Positions 38,156 to 50,080 of a stretch of DNA of 64,000 bases are shown here, in pieces. Both the position numbers and the translations under genes were made by a program. The stretch's first letter is position 1. Each line of letters begins with the position of its first letter. This DNA comes from Lagopus muta (Eukaryota; Chordata; Aves; Galliformes; Phasianidae): assembly GCF_023343835.1 (NCBI RefSeq), contig NC_064437.1:55254972-55318971 (forward strand), written 5' to 3'. The notes beneath the pieces were generated by a model. That model searched no databases. It had not been told where the DNA came from and was given only the letters and a program-made list of their open reading frames with translations.

Positions 38156-39626
38156 AATATAGCCTATAGAAGGAAGATTACCTAAGCACCAGCTTAAACA
38201 ACAACATCATTATACCCTTACTGCATGGGAAATGGAGAATGGACTTTCAAGTTACAATGTCCAAACAAGTTTCTTCTTTGTAAAAGAAGACTTCCCCATA
38301 TTGATGTTATTCACACAGCACTTCGAATCACAGATTCCATTTCCCAAGTTCTACATTTGGTGACAAAACAGGTACCTGGGTGTAGCACAACCCCAAATAC
38401 ATCATGATCTTTTGCAGTGATTAAGGGTGAAAGTTCAAGCTTCCTTTTCTTTTTCCCCGGTGCATCTCCAAAGTCCTTATTCTGAACTATATTGGAGAGG
38501 TAGCCCTGGGAACTTTTTTCAGCATAATGCAAGTGAAACTTTCTTGAGAACCTGCTCTTTTCTAATAGGTGTGTTCCCTAGAAATTGTTTGTTTGGGAGA
38601 AGTGGTCCAGTTTCTTTCTTTATGTCTGTCTAATATACTCAACCTGATCTTTCCATTATCCTTCCAGCAGCTGTAAAAATCTCCAGGTTAAGAGCAAGTA
38701 GGAGATAGGGTTTTGCTCTCATAGGGATTGATCCCATCTCCACTGGTTTGAAATTACATGGAGTTGGAAATGCTCTATGAGTCACTGGCTGTTGGCATAC
38801 ACCTTACTCAAGTGAGGATTATTTTTCTGAAAAAAACTGGGCAACTTGAAGCATAAACAAAGTAGCTGCCAACAAGCAACAAAGCTGGGATGATAATAAG
38901 GCAGTTCCCCATGGTATAATCCCAATTTAGGCACCAAATAGCATCACACATTCAAAACTTTGCTGGTATTAAAGGCCTTTGCTCTCCAGTGTTGAAGGGA
39001 GAGAATGGAGGAGATGCACAGAGTGAATGCTGAATTGAGCTGTCTTGGGAATGAGGAGAAACATTGAATTATGCTTACAGTGCAGGCATTTGCGGGTTGT
39101 TACACTTCTGAGGAGATGTTGCAGCACTGGACTCTAGTCAAATATTGAGTAATTCTGTCACCCGTCCAGGACTCTGCAAACTTTATTTCAAGTTAGACCG
39201 AAAAGCTTCTGGTCCTCTGGGAATGGTAATTCAGTCTCTATTCAGAAGCAGAGATGTTCTTACCCACATTGTATTTGTTCTGCGAACATCAACACAGTGA
39301 AGATTGAAAGTACTGAGATATGATGGCTATTTAATCAGTTTAATCTTAATAAAGATAGGTTCAGGTGCTGCTGTAATCAACAGAGATTTTCCCACATTAC
39401 ACAACAGGAACTGTACTAAGTCCAGGTTTTAGCTTTATTTTGGCTTTCATTCAGTACCTTGTAATGGCCAGTGTATATAGTCTTTCAAATCACTAATGGG
39501 CCACTGCAGGGGAGGAACATCTTTACAGTTCCAAGGAATCATGACCTTCCTGTGCAAAGATCAAGCTTTTATTTAACTGAGGTTTCAAATGCTTTTTACA
39601 GAAATGGCTAGGCAGTTACTCCCTGG

Positions 39627-39690
39627 CTCCTTTCTCTCTCTCTCTTTTTTTTTTCTTTTTTTTTTTTTCTTTTTTCTTTTTTTTTTTTTT
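39627..39690. repeat. 64-nt uninterrupted polypyrimidine tract
   Basis: A (CT)n block passes into long T runs with isolated C residues, with no purine for 64 bases. Such polypurine/polypyrimidine mirror-like DNA can adopt triplex (H-DNA) structure; whether this one does is not shown by sequence alone. Confidence 0.95.
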
Positions 39691-41629
39691 GGTACAGAGG
39701 AAGCTTTGGCTTTCTGAGGCAGCAATTAAAAAGCCCCACAGCTCTCTCTTTGAGTTGCTTCATTGTTCCTGTTAATTGTCTTGTTTGAGTCTCTGCCAGA
39801 GTGAAAGTACCTCGTTACAGGGTTATGAACCCACAGCCAATTTTAAAAACTTCCGCTTTCCAAGTCCAGTGGCAAGTATATTTTTGGGGAACTTTAAAAG
39901 GAAGAGATAAAAAATAGAAAAATGTATGAGGTGTTTCCTAAATCAAAGACTTTAATAAATGTTAATCTAAGTTGTTATAGATTCTGAAAAGCAGTTATAG
40001 GCAGCTGAAATTTTCTCATGGCTTACTGTCAAATATACAAGAGAGTGTTTGGAAAGTCTGTAAGCACTGTAATCATGGATAAAATATATTCTGCAACGGG
40101 ACTCTAAATTTGCAGTAATTATGTACCATTTAGTTAATCTTCCTACATTATTTATGAAGAGTATTTTGTAGTTAAATGCTTGAAGAGTTGACAGGGTAAT
40201 GTTCAACAGCTACTTGGAACAGAAGTGATGGAGTGGCAGTAAAAAGATAATTTCAATTTTAAATGACTATCTTTGTGTTCATTTCCCTGTTTGTTTTTAA
40301 CTGAAAGGCATAGGGTGAAATATTTTTTTTAAAAGGATGATGGAAAGGAAAAGATTGTTCTCTGCATGTGTGTGTGTTAACTGGTATACATGTCTGCATG
40401 CCAAAGTCTGGTTTACAGTTGATGCTTCAGTTCTATCTCCTTTTCCACAGTCAGCTCCATGGACGCAAAGTGTTCACCACCCTGATTTTGCATTTACAAA
40501 AGTTACAGGCCTGGGTGGTGGAGGTCCTGTGAAAGATCAGGGTTCTAACATATATTCTGACCATGCAGGATGCACATGTGCACTGAACCCCTCATGTTCA
40601 CAATCTTAGCAAAGGCAGAACAGGAAAGTCAATGGGGAGCTAAGGTTGTCAGAACTGTTCTCCTTTCCCTCTTGCCATTGCCATGGAAGAGGAGACTGGG
40701 ATGAGCCACTTGTCTGCACTGACATCTGAAAGCTAAGAAGAGTAATGTGGAGGGATGTCTCCCACATGGAAAAGACAACGAGGGGAGAAGAGGTGAAAGT
40801 GCCACATGAACGCATGCTGTGCTGACAAGTGGGTCTGACTGATAAATATTCAGGAGAACAGATGTTTTCCCTGACTTCATAGGAATTACTATTATGCAGC
40901 ATTTCTAATGCTACTGTGTGGGGGGCAGAGGGGAGAAGCAGATGAGTGTATCTGTACGTATCCCACCAAAGCTAAGACACTACTTCCAGCTGGGCAGGTG
41001 TTTAAAATGTTTCTCCTTCTTTTACAGCTCCTAAACTTTGAGATTAACTGGCATTAGTACAAATGCCTAGCTCCCTCTGGGATTTCCTCCATGCATAAAA
41101 TCTGTTTTATTTGCCCATGTGAGCTGTCTGTGCAGCACATATCAGATTCATTCTTTGTTTATAACCCCGTGAGACATAAAATGCAAATGCTGTTCCTTCA
41201 AAAGCAAATTAATGCCTTTCATTATAAGGTAGGTAGTGACTTGCCACCACACAATGACAAGCCTGTTGAACTCAAGGGTTATTATTACCCAAGGAAGTTA
41301 GTGGCATGAGATAGTCTTTTGAAACCTGGAGATGAGCATGCTCACCCTCCTAAAAAGGAAGAAGGATGCCAATCAGTTTGAACGTATCCTGCTGACCATG
41401 CAAACATTTTTTCTGCAACTGATGCTCTGACACCTCATAGTTACAGTGGGTGGCTGTAAGGCATTGTCACTTACGGAGCCTCATTTGACTTAGGTCTGTA
41501 CGCTGTTTGTTTTGGAGGGGAAACCATCACATCTGCTGGCAGCCTGCATAGTACTCAATTTGCAGAGGCGCTGGAAATGCACACTGATATAAAAGTGGAG
41601 TTCAGTAGCAAAGCTTCCAGACAGCCACA

Positions 41630-41700
41630 GGCATTATAATTGATAATTAATTTCCTGGAGTCACAGGATTGATTATGCGACAATGCAAATATAGAACCTT
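41630..41700. promoter_or_regulatory. Candidate homeodomain/POU-site cluster
   Basis: Within 70 bp there are several homeodomain core words ('attataattgataattaatt' near 41633), a 'ggattgattatg' word like PBX/HOX composite sites (41667-41678) and an exact octamer 'atgcaaat' (41683-41690). The region is less repetitive than its surroundings. Enhancer function is an inference from motif clustering; AT-rich DNA produces such words by chance fairly often. Confidence 0.25.
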
Positions 41701-42827
41701 CTTGGAATGGGAAGAGCAAAACCAGCCTGGTGAATGGAGGAACTTTGCTTTCTGATAAGTTTCCTTGCAATTACAGGAACCTGCTGCCCATTCCAGAGAC
41801 AAGGAAAATAAATACTGTAAAACTCTTCAGTGTTCTGAAGAATTGGACTTGAAATTTTTCTTCTCCAGATTTGGCATTGAAGTTAAGCAAGATATTACGA
41901 GATATTGGGCTCCTGACCAGGAGGCCATCTTCTCAGGAACAACTGAAACTTACAATAAGATTCAACAAATACTCTGCAAAATAGTTCCTTTCTGACTCAC
42001 TCTGTGGTTTTATTGAAGTAGTTTGATTTTTTAAAAAATGAATGACTTGAACGATCAATGATATGAGAAAGCAAACAGTTTAGTAAAAAAGAAACTGACA
42101 AGTTTCCATCTGCTATAAGGGCTTTTATCCCAATTCTAAAGAGCGATGAGCACGTACAGGCATACAGACTATTGACACTTGCTGATGAGCCATAACTTGT
42201 TACATTATGGCACTGTGAACTCGTGGCTTCTGCTAACATAGCTGTATTCTCATACCACTGTGGAAACAAGCCTCTCACAGGCTTGTTATGAGGCTAAATA
42301 AAATGGCTGCACAGATATTAGCAGGATAAGAATCAATTTTTATGGTGGTCTCTGTTCAGCGCAGCTGAAGTGCCAAACATTTGCCTTACAGAAATCTGAG
42401 CAGTACTAACCACAAGATAGATAGTTAGGTCTGAAAACAGTATTTTTTTTTTTTCCTCAGTACTTTCACCTATTCTGCTCAAGATGAAAAAGTGATATTT
42501 GGATATTTTTTCTATTGGAACTATTTTTTCTATTTCTAAAAAAAATTGAACTGAATTTTGATGTTAGATGTTAAGATATATGTTTTAAAAAATTAAGTAT
42601 TTACATATCCTAGTAAAATAAATTTTTTACTACAGTATGAAGATTGCATAAAATACATTTTTAAAATGAAAGCTCTTCAAGTTACTTCACACAGGCACAT
42701 GCAAGTAACATCTCTGCAAGTTTTCTAAGTTTTCTCATAGGAGATGTTTCATATTTAGAATTGTTAACTGGATCTAAGTTTTACATCAAGTGAGCATCTG
42801 AAAAAGGAAAGCAGCTCATTACAGTTT

Positions 42828-42857
42828 TTGGGTTTTTTTTTTGTTTGTTTGTTTTTT
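42828..42857. repeat. T/G-rich tract
   Basis: 'gggttttttttttgtttgtt' continues into further 'tgtttg' units and T runs. Confidence 0.75.
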
Positions 42858-44314
42858 AACCAAAGCTGAACATAATCGTGGGCTTTTCAAAGGAAACAGA
42901 AATAAACTCAGTAACTCCTGTTCTCATGAACGTACTTGCCTGGAGTGTAGCACTGACTTTCCTCTAGAGCCCAAAGGGATCAAATCTTCCAAGGGTGATA
43001 CCCCATTTTTTTTTACAGACAAATTGAAGACACTCAATTGTGAAGGGACCTTAAATGTTTTTATGGGAGAGGCAACTTTCCTTTGGACAAATGAAGAAGC
43101 TGAATCCAAATAATGAAATACATGCACATTGACTCTTCTGGTGGGCAAAACTCACAACAGGTTTGTTGAGATTATCTGGGGATTTTTGCACTGAACATGA
43201 ACATTGTGCTCAGATGAGAACTAAATGCATAGAGATACTGCTTGAGATACTGTGGGCAATTGGAGTTGCCACTTTCTTTTTGTTCACTTTATAGTCCTGT
43301 GCTCATCCCAGATATGAGCAGTGAATAGAGCTTTGCTCATCTGTTTTCTACCTCAAAGGAATGGGATTTAAGAATCAGATTTATGAACAGTGGTTCAAAG
43401 TCCTTTTTCCACAAGGCTGTAACAAGAAATATGACAGGTACTAGAGTATATTTTAACTCAGTCAAATAGAGAAATAAATAAAAGATTTGAAAATTAAACT
43501 TTGTTCTGCAGGTGGGCGTAAGCAGTTTGACATTTTAGACTGGAATCTTGGATTGTCTGCTGAACTCAAGGATTAAAGAAAAACAAGTATTTTTTCCTTT
43601 CTTGTTTTTGTAAATGTGCTCAAAAGAAAATAGCAGTCGTGTGACAGAGGCATGGTCCCAGAGAGCAGAAAATGAGTATAACAACCCACTTAAAAACAAA
43701 GAAAAAGAAAACAAGAAATCTGCTTTCTTAGAAGTCTGGTGTTTCCTTCTTAAAATGACTTGAAAGACTTTACCATTGCTTTATTTCTGCATTAGAATTA
43801 CATTTGAAGCTGTAGTGAAATGAAATATTGTTAAAATGCCTCTTCCCAACCCGAGAAGACTGGGTTTTCAGTGAGTTACTCTTCCAGGCCCTTGGAATTA
43901 TCCATGGAGTATTCTCCAGGTGTGAGAAATATTTCTGTTCAGTGCTGTGAGGTTTTTTTTTTCCCAACAAAATATAATTTAGGGAATGACATATTTTTAG
44001 TTTATGTTCTGAACAAACCTGTAAATGATCATCTCTGTGTATGCTGAGTGAATATGTGTGCAACCTCATAACTTAGGTTATGGGTACAGCACAGCAGGCA
44101 TAAATCAACCTCTTTCTGCCATGAAGGATTGAACGCATTATTAGACAACCACTTTGGACTCCAATCAAGACATGACTGTTTGTGGGTAATTTTAAGCTGT
44201 AGGTAGTCATCTTGTCTCCTTCTTAAAGTGGATCACTTTCAAATACTTGAACTGAGGCCAGAAAGCTCAATATTTCAGAGGATCAAGTCAATAAGCAGCT
44301 TATTGAACTACAGA

Positions 44315-44396
44315 AATTATCGGCTGAAATTCTCTGGCTTGTGTTATGCAAGGTCAGACTGAATGATAATAATGGGCCTTTCCAATTCTAAAATCT
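44315..44396 (+). mobile_element. Ancient amniote CR1-like LINE, 3' end
   Basis: 'ctgaaattctctggcttgtg' near 44324, 'caaggtcagactgaatgata' near 44350 and 'cctttccaattctaaaatct' near 44377 match, in order, the 3' end of an old CR1-type family abundant in turtles and crocodilians and present as relics in birds. The same family lies inverted at 60193-60400. This copy is short and has no coding part. Confidence 0.75.
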
Positions 44397-45179
44397 AGAA
44401 ACTGATGAGTTTAAGTAGACTACTAATACGCATAAGCCTTTTTCAGGATCAAGGCCTACAGTAACTAAAAATAGAAATAATTCAAAGAATTGAATTTTCA
44501 TCTGCCTGCCCATCGATATCTGTTTTACATCTTGCAATCTTTGCCTTTTTCACACGATTTAAGATTGGACCCATATGAACTCCTGCACAGATTTGATTAT
44601 TTTTATAGATACTGGTCCTGAAGGAAAAAATGGTGCTGACTGATTACTTTTTTTTTTTTTCCACTGAGCTGTTGCATTATTTGACTTTGCAACCAATGTT
44701 GATTACTAGATGGGAAAGCAAATGTTAAAAATACTTCTGTGCACCTGCTAGTTCCCTGCTAGTTATCTTTTGGTCATATTTGCAATTTGTTTTTAACACA
44801 AAAACTGAATTTTGAACTCAACCAAGTGCACATGACATTTTTCATAAAGTTAAATAGTCAAAGGACAAAAAGATTTGAAACACTGATGGATAAACAAGAG
44901 AAAGGTTAATAGATTTTTATTCCAGCTTTCTTTATGTGAAAGAGGCCTCTCCAATGGGTCTGTCTACTTGTATACATCTCTCCCCTCACTATCATTACTG
45001 AATCCACTGGTTAATATCAATCACATTTAATTGAAAATCATAAGGAGAAACCTCAAACTAAGTAGCTATATGAGACATTAATGCTTCCATAGTGCTCCAC
45101 TATGCTAACAACGGCTAACAATTGACCTGCATGTTTAGCTGCTAGAGAGATAACAGAAAAGATAAATATTGTATACATA
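44397..45179. other. Unique AT-rich non-coding sequence
   Basis: Contains a 13-nt T run (44648-44660) and a small hairpin near 45091 ('catagtg'/'cactatg'). Nothing else is recognised. Confidence 0.55.
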
Positions 45180-45722
45180 GTTCACCCTGAAAGTAATGTC
45201 TCCTATTTATTTCCATGGAAAATACAACAAATGCAAAGAGCACAATAAAACTATTTGACAGAGCAAATTGTCAGCTACAAAACACTATTTTTGAATATAG
45301 TCATTACCAGCAGTTACGCATTTTCACTAGAAATGAACATGAGCCTTCATGCTGCACTCATAGAAATGTGCACCAGCAAAGGTCACCTAGTGCTTCAAAG
45401 CTGCTCTAACAGGTGTCATTGCTGAAATGCACCACCCATCACCTCCCTGTCTCACTGTTTGGTCTCCAGAAATGTTCAAAAAAGTATCAATGAATGGCAG
45501 TTTTTTCTGCATAGAGGAATTCAGTGACACAAATTTGCTTCGTACCCACTTCTATGTCAGATGCCATTTTCTCAAATTGCCTTTCTGTTGCCTTCTGTCA
45601 CATGGTAGCGAAATTTAACAGAATATTGGCAGGAAAGTTCAACTGCTATACCACCAACATCCACGTCTGACGTGGGCCAAAATAATAAAGTAGGAGGTAT
45701 TATTTTCAGATCAGCTGTCACA
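45180..45722 (-). mobile_element. Internally deleted mariner (Galluhop/Mariner1-like) with inverted ends
   Basis: The left end 'ctgaaagtaatgtctcctat' (45187 on) and the reverse complement of the right end 'ctgaaaataatacctcctac' are imperfect inverted terminal repeats of about 25-30 bp. TA dinucleotides lie at 45178-45179 and 45723-45724, as expected for a mariner target site. Read on the minus strand, 45270-45390 keeps a decayed transposase C-terminus ('AGAHFYECSMKAHVHF', then stops, then 'KCVTAGNDYI'), like the 'AGADFYERGMQALVHRWRKC' region of mariners. At about 540 bp it is far shorter than a full mariner of about 1.3 kb, so the catalytic region is deleted. It is not autonomous. Confidence 0.9.
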
Positions 45723-48670
45723 TAATTTTTCCCCCTTTTTTAGCTTTACTATTATTTGTGTAGTGGAAAATTTGAATCCTTCTTCTCTGGGGACTGGCAG
45801 CCCCTCTAACAGCTGTGAGGTGTTACCATAGCCTCAGCCCTCCCCATCTCTGTCTGACAGATAAGACTTCAAGTACATTTGAATAATAATGGTCTGTGCT
45901 TTTATAAACACCTATTTAAGTAGATATATGACCTTCATTGCCCAAGGACTCTAAAGCGTGTGAAATGTACTAATTAACTAAGTCTCACAATTGCTAAGTA
46001 CAATAAGTGTGAGGCTGATATTTGATATAATTTCTAATTATATCTGGGATGCCTAAGGTACAACATGGGGATGCAGGAAAAGTTCAAAACCTATTACAAG
46101 TATAAAGATAAAACTCACTTTCCCAAAGGCAAAGCTGTGAACAAAAGCTCTGGATTCCTGCCTCATGTTTCCTGGCTCAAGCCATGCACGATTCCTTTGT
46201 TTAACTCTTTGCTCATTAAATTCATGATTCACCAATGTTCTCAGACACAGATTTAATGTGAAGCCTACATATAATTCACTTAATTCTGTGATGCCTTTAA
46301 AACACTTTGAGATAGGCAAGTTTTTCAGTAGAAGTCGTAGTTGAATAAAGCAGGTAAATCTTAGGCCTTCACTTAAGAAATTCTTTGACCAAAGTAGTTT
46401 CCTAAATCATTCTCTGCAACATCCTAGTAATCATCCTGTGGTCCTTCTAGTGCTTCAAATCCTTTAAAATATATTGCAAATATATGACATTTCAGCACAA
46501 TACTTACATATTAACATAATTTTTTGCACATGTACACCTCCATCCCCAATAACTAGATCATGTACATACCAGTTTGCAAGATAATGTGTTCACTGATTAT
46601 ATGCATAAGTACTGTTCTATAATAAAGACAGAAACGGGAAGTTTATCCTTTCAGCAGACATTTAGTGAGGACTTTTATGTGCACCACATCTTTTGAGAAT
46701 GTGATTTTATTCGTGTGCCATTGCTTTAGAAATGCTTTTCTCAGAAGCACTCTGCTTCAAAGGACCCTGAATATTGCTCTTTGTCAGGTCTTGCCCATCA
46801 TTTTGCTGAGATGAAACACTGACTGGAAACTGCCAATGTCTGGGGTGAAAAGGCAGATGCAGTTCTGCAGCCCGCATGGTAGGATAATGGCTTCACTCAT
46901 TTCCAGAAAAAGGTTTTGCTCATTAGAGACCAAACGCAATTTATGAAATCGCAGCACTATGTATCACTTGCAATTCCAGCTTTTCCCCACTCAAAGTACA
47001 AGGAACTGAGAAGTGAAGGTTTATGTGAGATAGTGCTTGACAAACCCAGACAAAGCCACAACCTGCCTGATTATTGTATCTACTTTCTAACAGAGAGCAA
47101 TGCCAGATCATCACAAACACTTTCATGACAAGCAGAACAACGTCTGTATCCCCATGAATTTGTACCACTTGACTTACCTTTTTTTGTTTTAATTAACATG
47201 CTTTTCTAGGAAGTTTCTTTGTTATGAATTGTCAGTGAAATCCCTTTTGCTCAAATCTGAGTGGAACTTGTCAATGTACTAAAAAGTTACTGGTGAGACA
47301 TTGGAAACCAAGCTGGCAGGATGTGCCTGCTGTGTGCACACATGGAACACTGTGTGTGTATATGTGCGTGCACAGAGCAAAATAGCTTCAAAAATTCATT
47401 TGCTTTCTCAAGTCACTAATACAGTTGTGTGTTGAGTGAAAGGTTGAATGTGTGTAGGAGATACTGTAGCTGGATTTTCCTCTCATGGCCATACAGAAGG
47501 TATTCAGTGATTCACGTTAAACTTATGGGGAATGCTCAGGGCTCTCCCTGCCTGGTGTCTACAGCCCAGTAAAATTCTTTATCTGAGTTAACTGACATGT
47601 AGTCCCCACTCTGTGGGACTTACAGCCTTATGGCACAGAGCTAAGGGGGGAAGGAGGACGCCTTGAGGCCTATGGCAGAGCTGCAGTTACTGCAGTGATC
47701 CCCCCAGCATCCATTCAGTAGAGATTGCAAATGGTTGATCTGACTTACACCAGCATTTCCTTTAGTCTGAGAGAAATCTTGCCCCTGAAGCACGAATTTG
47801 CCTCCAACGGAGAGAGGCTTTTTTTTGTGTGTTTGATTCTGTACCACACAAGGAACATTTCTCATGTCCCAGCCTGGCAAATACCACTTTGGTCTTTACC
47901 TAAAGGATATCAAGAGCATCAGATGCATCCTCCTTCCCTATCATGTTCCCTCCATCTGAACCTGGCCACTTCACAAAAGGCAGCTGCCACACTTTGCTGA
48001 CCAGTCCTTTTTGGCCACAGCAGGTGCAGGGACCCCAATCATCATTAGGCTGAAGTAAGGAGTGCTTTGTGTGAAGGGATAGCTGGCACCACAGTCACAG
48101 GGGCTTTATAGATGAAGAGCTGTCTTTTACACTCTGCCAAAAGTTTGCTGCTTACGCTCAACCAGACGGGCCATTAAAACAGTGCCAGCGGCATTTAGCA
48201 CTTCATGAAAAGGAAACAAAGCAGCAAAATGGGTTTTACACTCAAGAACAGCCACACTTCCATTAAAAAGAAAAAAGTGCTATTTTTCTCCCCCGTGTTG
48301 AAGCAGCTTTCCCCCTTCACACCTTTTTAGGAGCCGATCTGTGATTAGAAAACAGGAAATCTGGCCTCAGCAGCTTGGCTGGTAGGGCTCAGGCTGTCAG
48401 AAATCGTGGGACAGTAGTGTCTGCTACTCTGTGTGTGCATGAGGTGGCCACGTACCTGGAAAAAAAAAACAACAGTCCATTAACTTACCCTAACCATGGT
48501 CCTAATTAGTTGCATGTGTATAATCAGCATGCTCGCAGACATCTCATTGGGGAATAGTGGGCTGACAGACACAAATTTGTTACTCTGCATCTGCTGCCAG
48601 ATTTGCAAAGTTTAAAAGTGTTTGAAACTGAATTAAGGTGACAAAATACAACTTTATTTGCCAACTGACA

Positions 48671-48772
48671 ATGTCCCTTGTGAACAGGTGGCTGGACACA
48701 CCTTCTGTGAAGAAAGCCACTCTTACTGGGAAGGCACTAAAAGTTCACAGTCAAGATGAAGTTATTTTTGAG
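48671..48772 (+). other. ATG-initiated 34-codon segment ending at a consensus splice donor (hypothetical first coding exon)
   Basis: An ATG with A at -3 ('gacaatgt') opens a frame of exactly 34 codons that ends with GAG immediately before 'gtaagaac', a strong donor. An in-frame TGA lies about 40 bases upstream, so this would be a translation start. The peptide begins 'MSLVNRWLDTPSVKK' and is charged and hydrophilic. I do not recognise it, no promoter or CpG island is visible, and the next exon is unknown. Chance occurrence is quite possible. Confidence 0.2.
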
Positions 48773-50058
48773 GTAAGAACTTTCTCTCCTCTTACGTGGT
48801 GTACACATGCAACATAAAAAGCAAAGATGCAAAGAGCTGAGAGTGCTTCAAGATTTGACACTGCGCAGATAGAGATGCATTTTTGAATTACAGTCTCACA
48901 TTTGGCCTGACTGAATTTGCACTAACCATTAACCCTGAAAGCTGTAGCTGTGGAAAGCTGTACCACTCAGGATGATTCCCTCATTTGTGTTAGAAGTTCT
49001 TAGTTTTGTTGCTTGCAGTGATGCTTTTCCTTTGTAGGAGGATTTTCATCTAAAACCATAATGTATTATTCAACTACTAAAAGAAACCTGAATTATTAAT
49101 AAAGGAATACATATAGATGCACTTCACAGCTATCCAGTGTAGCAAAACTAGAGTTTCCATACTTTATGTAGTTTTTATTATATACTTTTATTCAGTATGG
49201 AAAACATTAAGGCTTTATTTAGACTCCCCAAAAGTTCTAATAATATGCTTTATAAAAAGTTTAGCTTTGTTGAATTACAACAGTAATCCAGTAATTCACC
49301 ACTCATGTTCTCTTCTTTTTTTCTTTTTCTTTTTTAATGATTGCATGTGGAAAGAAAGCAGTTAGCTTTATGGGCTCACTTATATTTAGTTTGCCATAAT
49401 TATGGGCTATTTTGTGATATTTTCCATGGTGATAAACTGTTCTATGATGTGTGACCTTTTTTTCTACTCTCTTTATCTCTGTTGGATATTTTACACATTT
49501 CAGTACTAAGAAAATAAGTATATATACATATTGGGAGACTTGTCAAAATAACTATTAATCTTTCCAATAAATGTTAATGTAGTCCTTATTTAACCAGCTG
49601 TTAAAATTGGGAATATATGTCATAAAAAAGTCTAGCTGAAAAAAATTCAATTTAAGCAGCAAACATTTCTTGGTTGTACAGGATTCTACATTATGAATTT
49701 AGATCTCAAATAATTTTAATATTAAAAATTCTAATATTAAAAATATGGCATAAGTCATCTCTGCAACAAAACCTCTGTGAAAAAATATTCGTTTTTGCAT
49801 TAAACCAGCCAGCAAATGAGTATTGTGAAAGCACTATATTAAAAATGTTTTTATTTTTGAGGAAATATGTGTTTTCTTAATTTTTGGAAGGGTAAAAATG
49901 TATTACAATTTCCTTCTTTCACTGGAAATCCCAGGTTAGAAATTAACACTTTTCCCCAGATAAATTTGCTTTCTGTGGAAAAGCATTTCCTTTTAAAATG
50001 GTTATTATTTGCTGACAGAAAATAGTCAATCACTTAATTTCTGAACTTTCAGTTTGGG

Positions 50059-50080
50059 AAAAAAAAAAAAAAAAAAAAAA
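50059..50080. repeat. Poly(A) run, 22 nt
   Basis: Twenty-two A residues follow 'tttggg', with no recognisable retrocopy beside them. Confidence 0.95.

Larger units (their letters stand above)
38156..44314. other. Unique AT-rich non-coding sequence
   Basis: No gene is recognised. It contains a 64-nt polypyrimidine tract (39627-39690), a more complex block immediately after it (39690-39900), a homeodomain/POU-site cluster (41630-41700) and a T/G-rich tract (42828-42857). Confidence 0.5.

Noticed and set aside
43060..43110. Second MIR-like segment on the minus strand
   Set aside because: Only about 16 bp resembles the MIR 'cagtttcttcatctgt' block, which is within chance.
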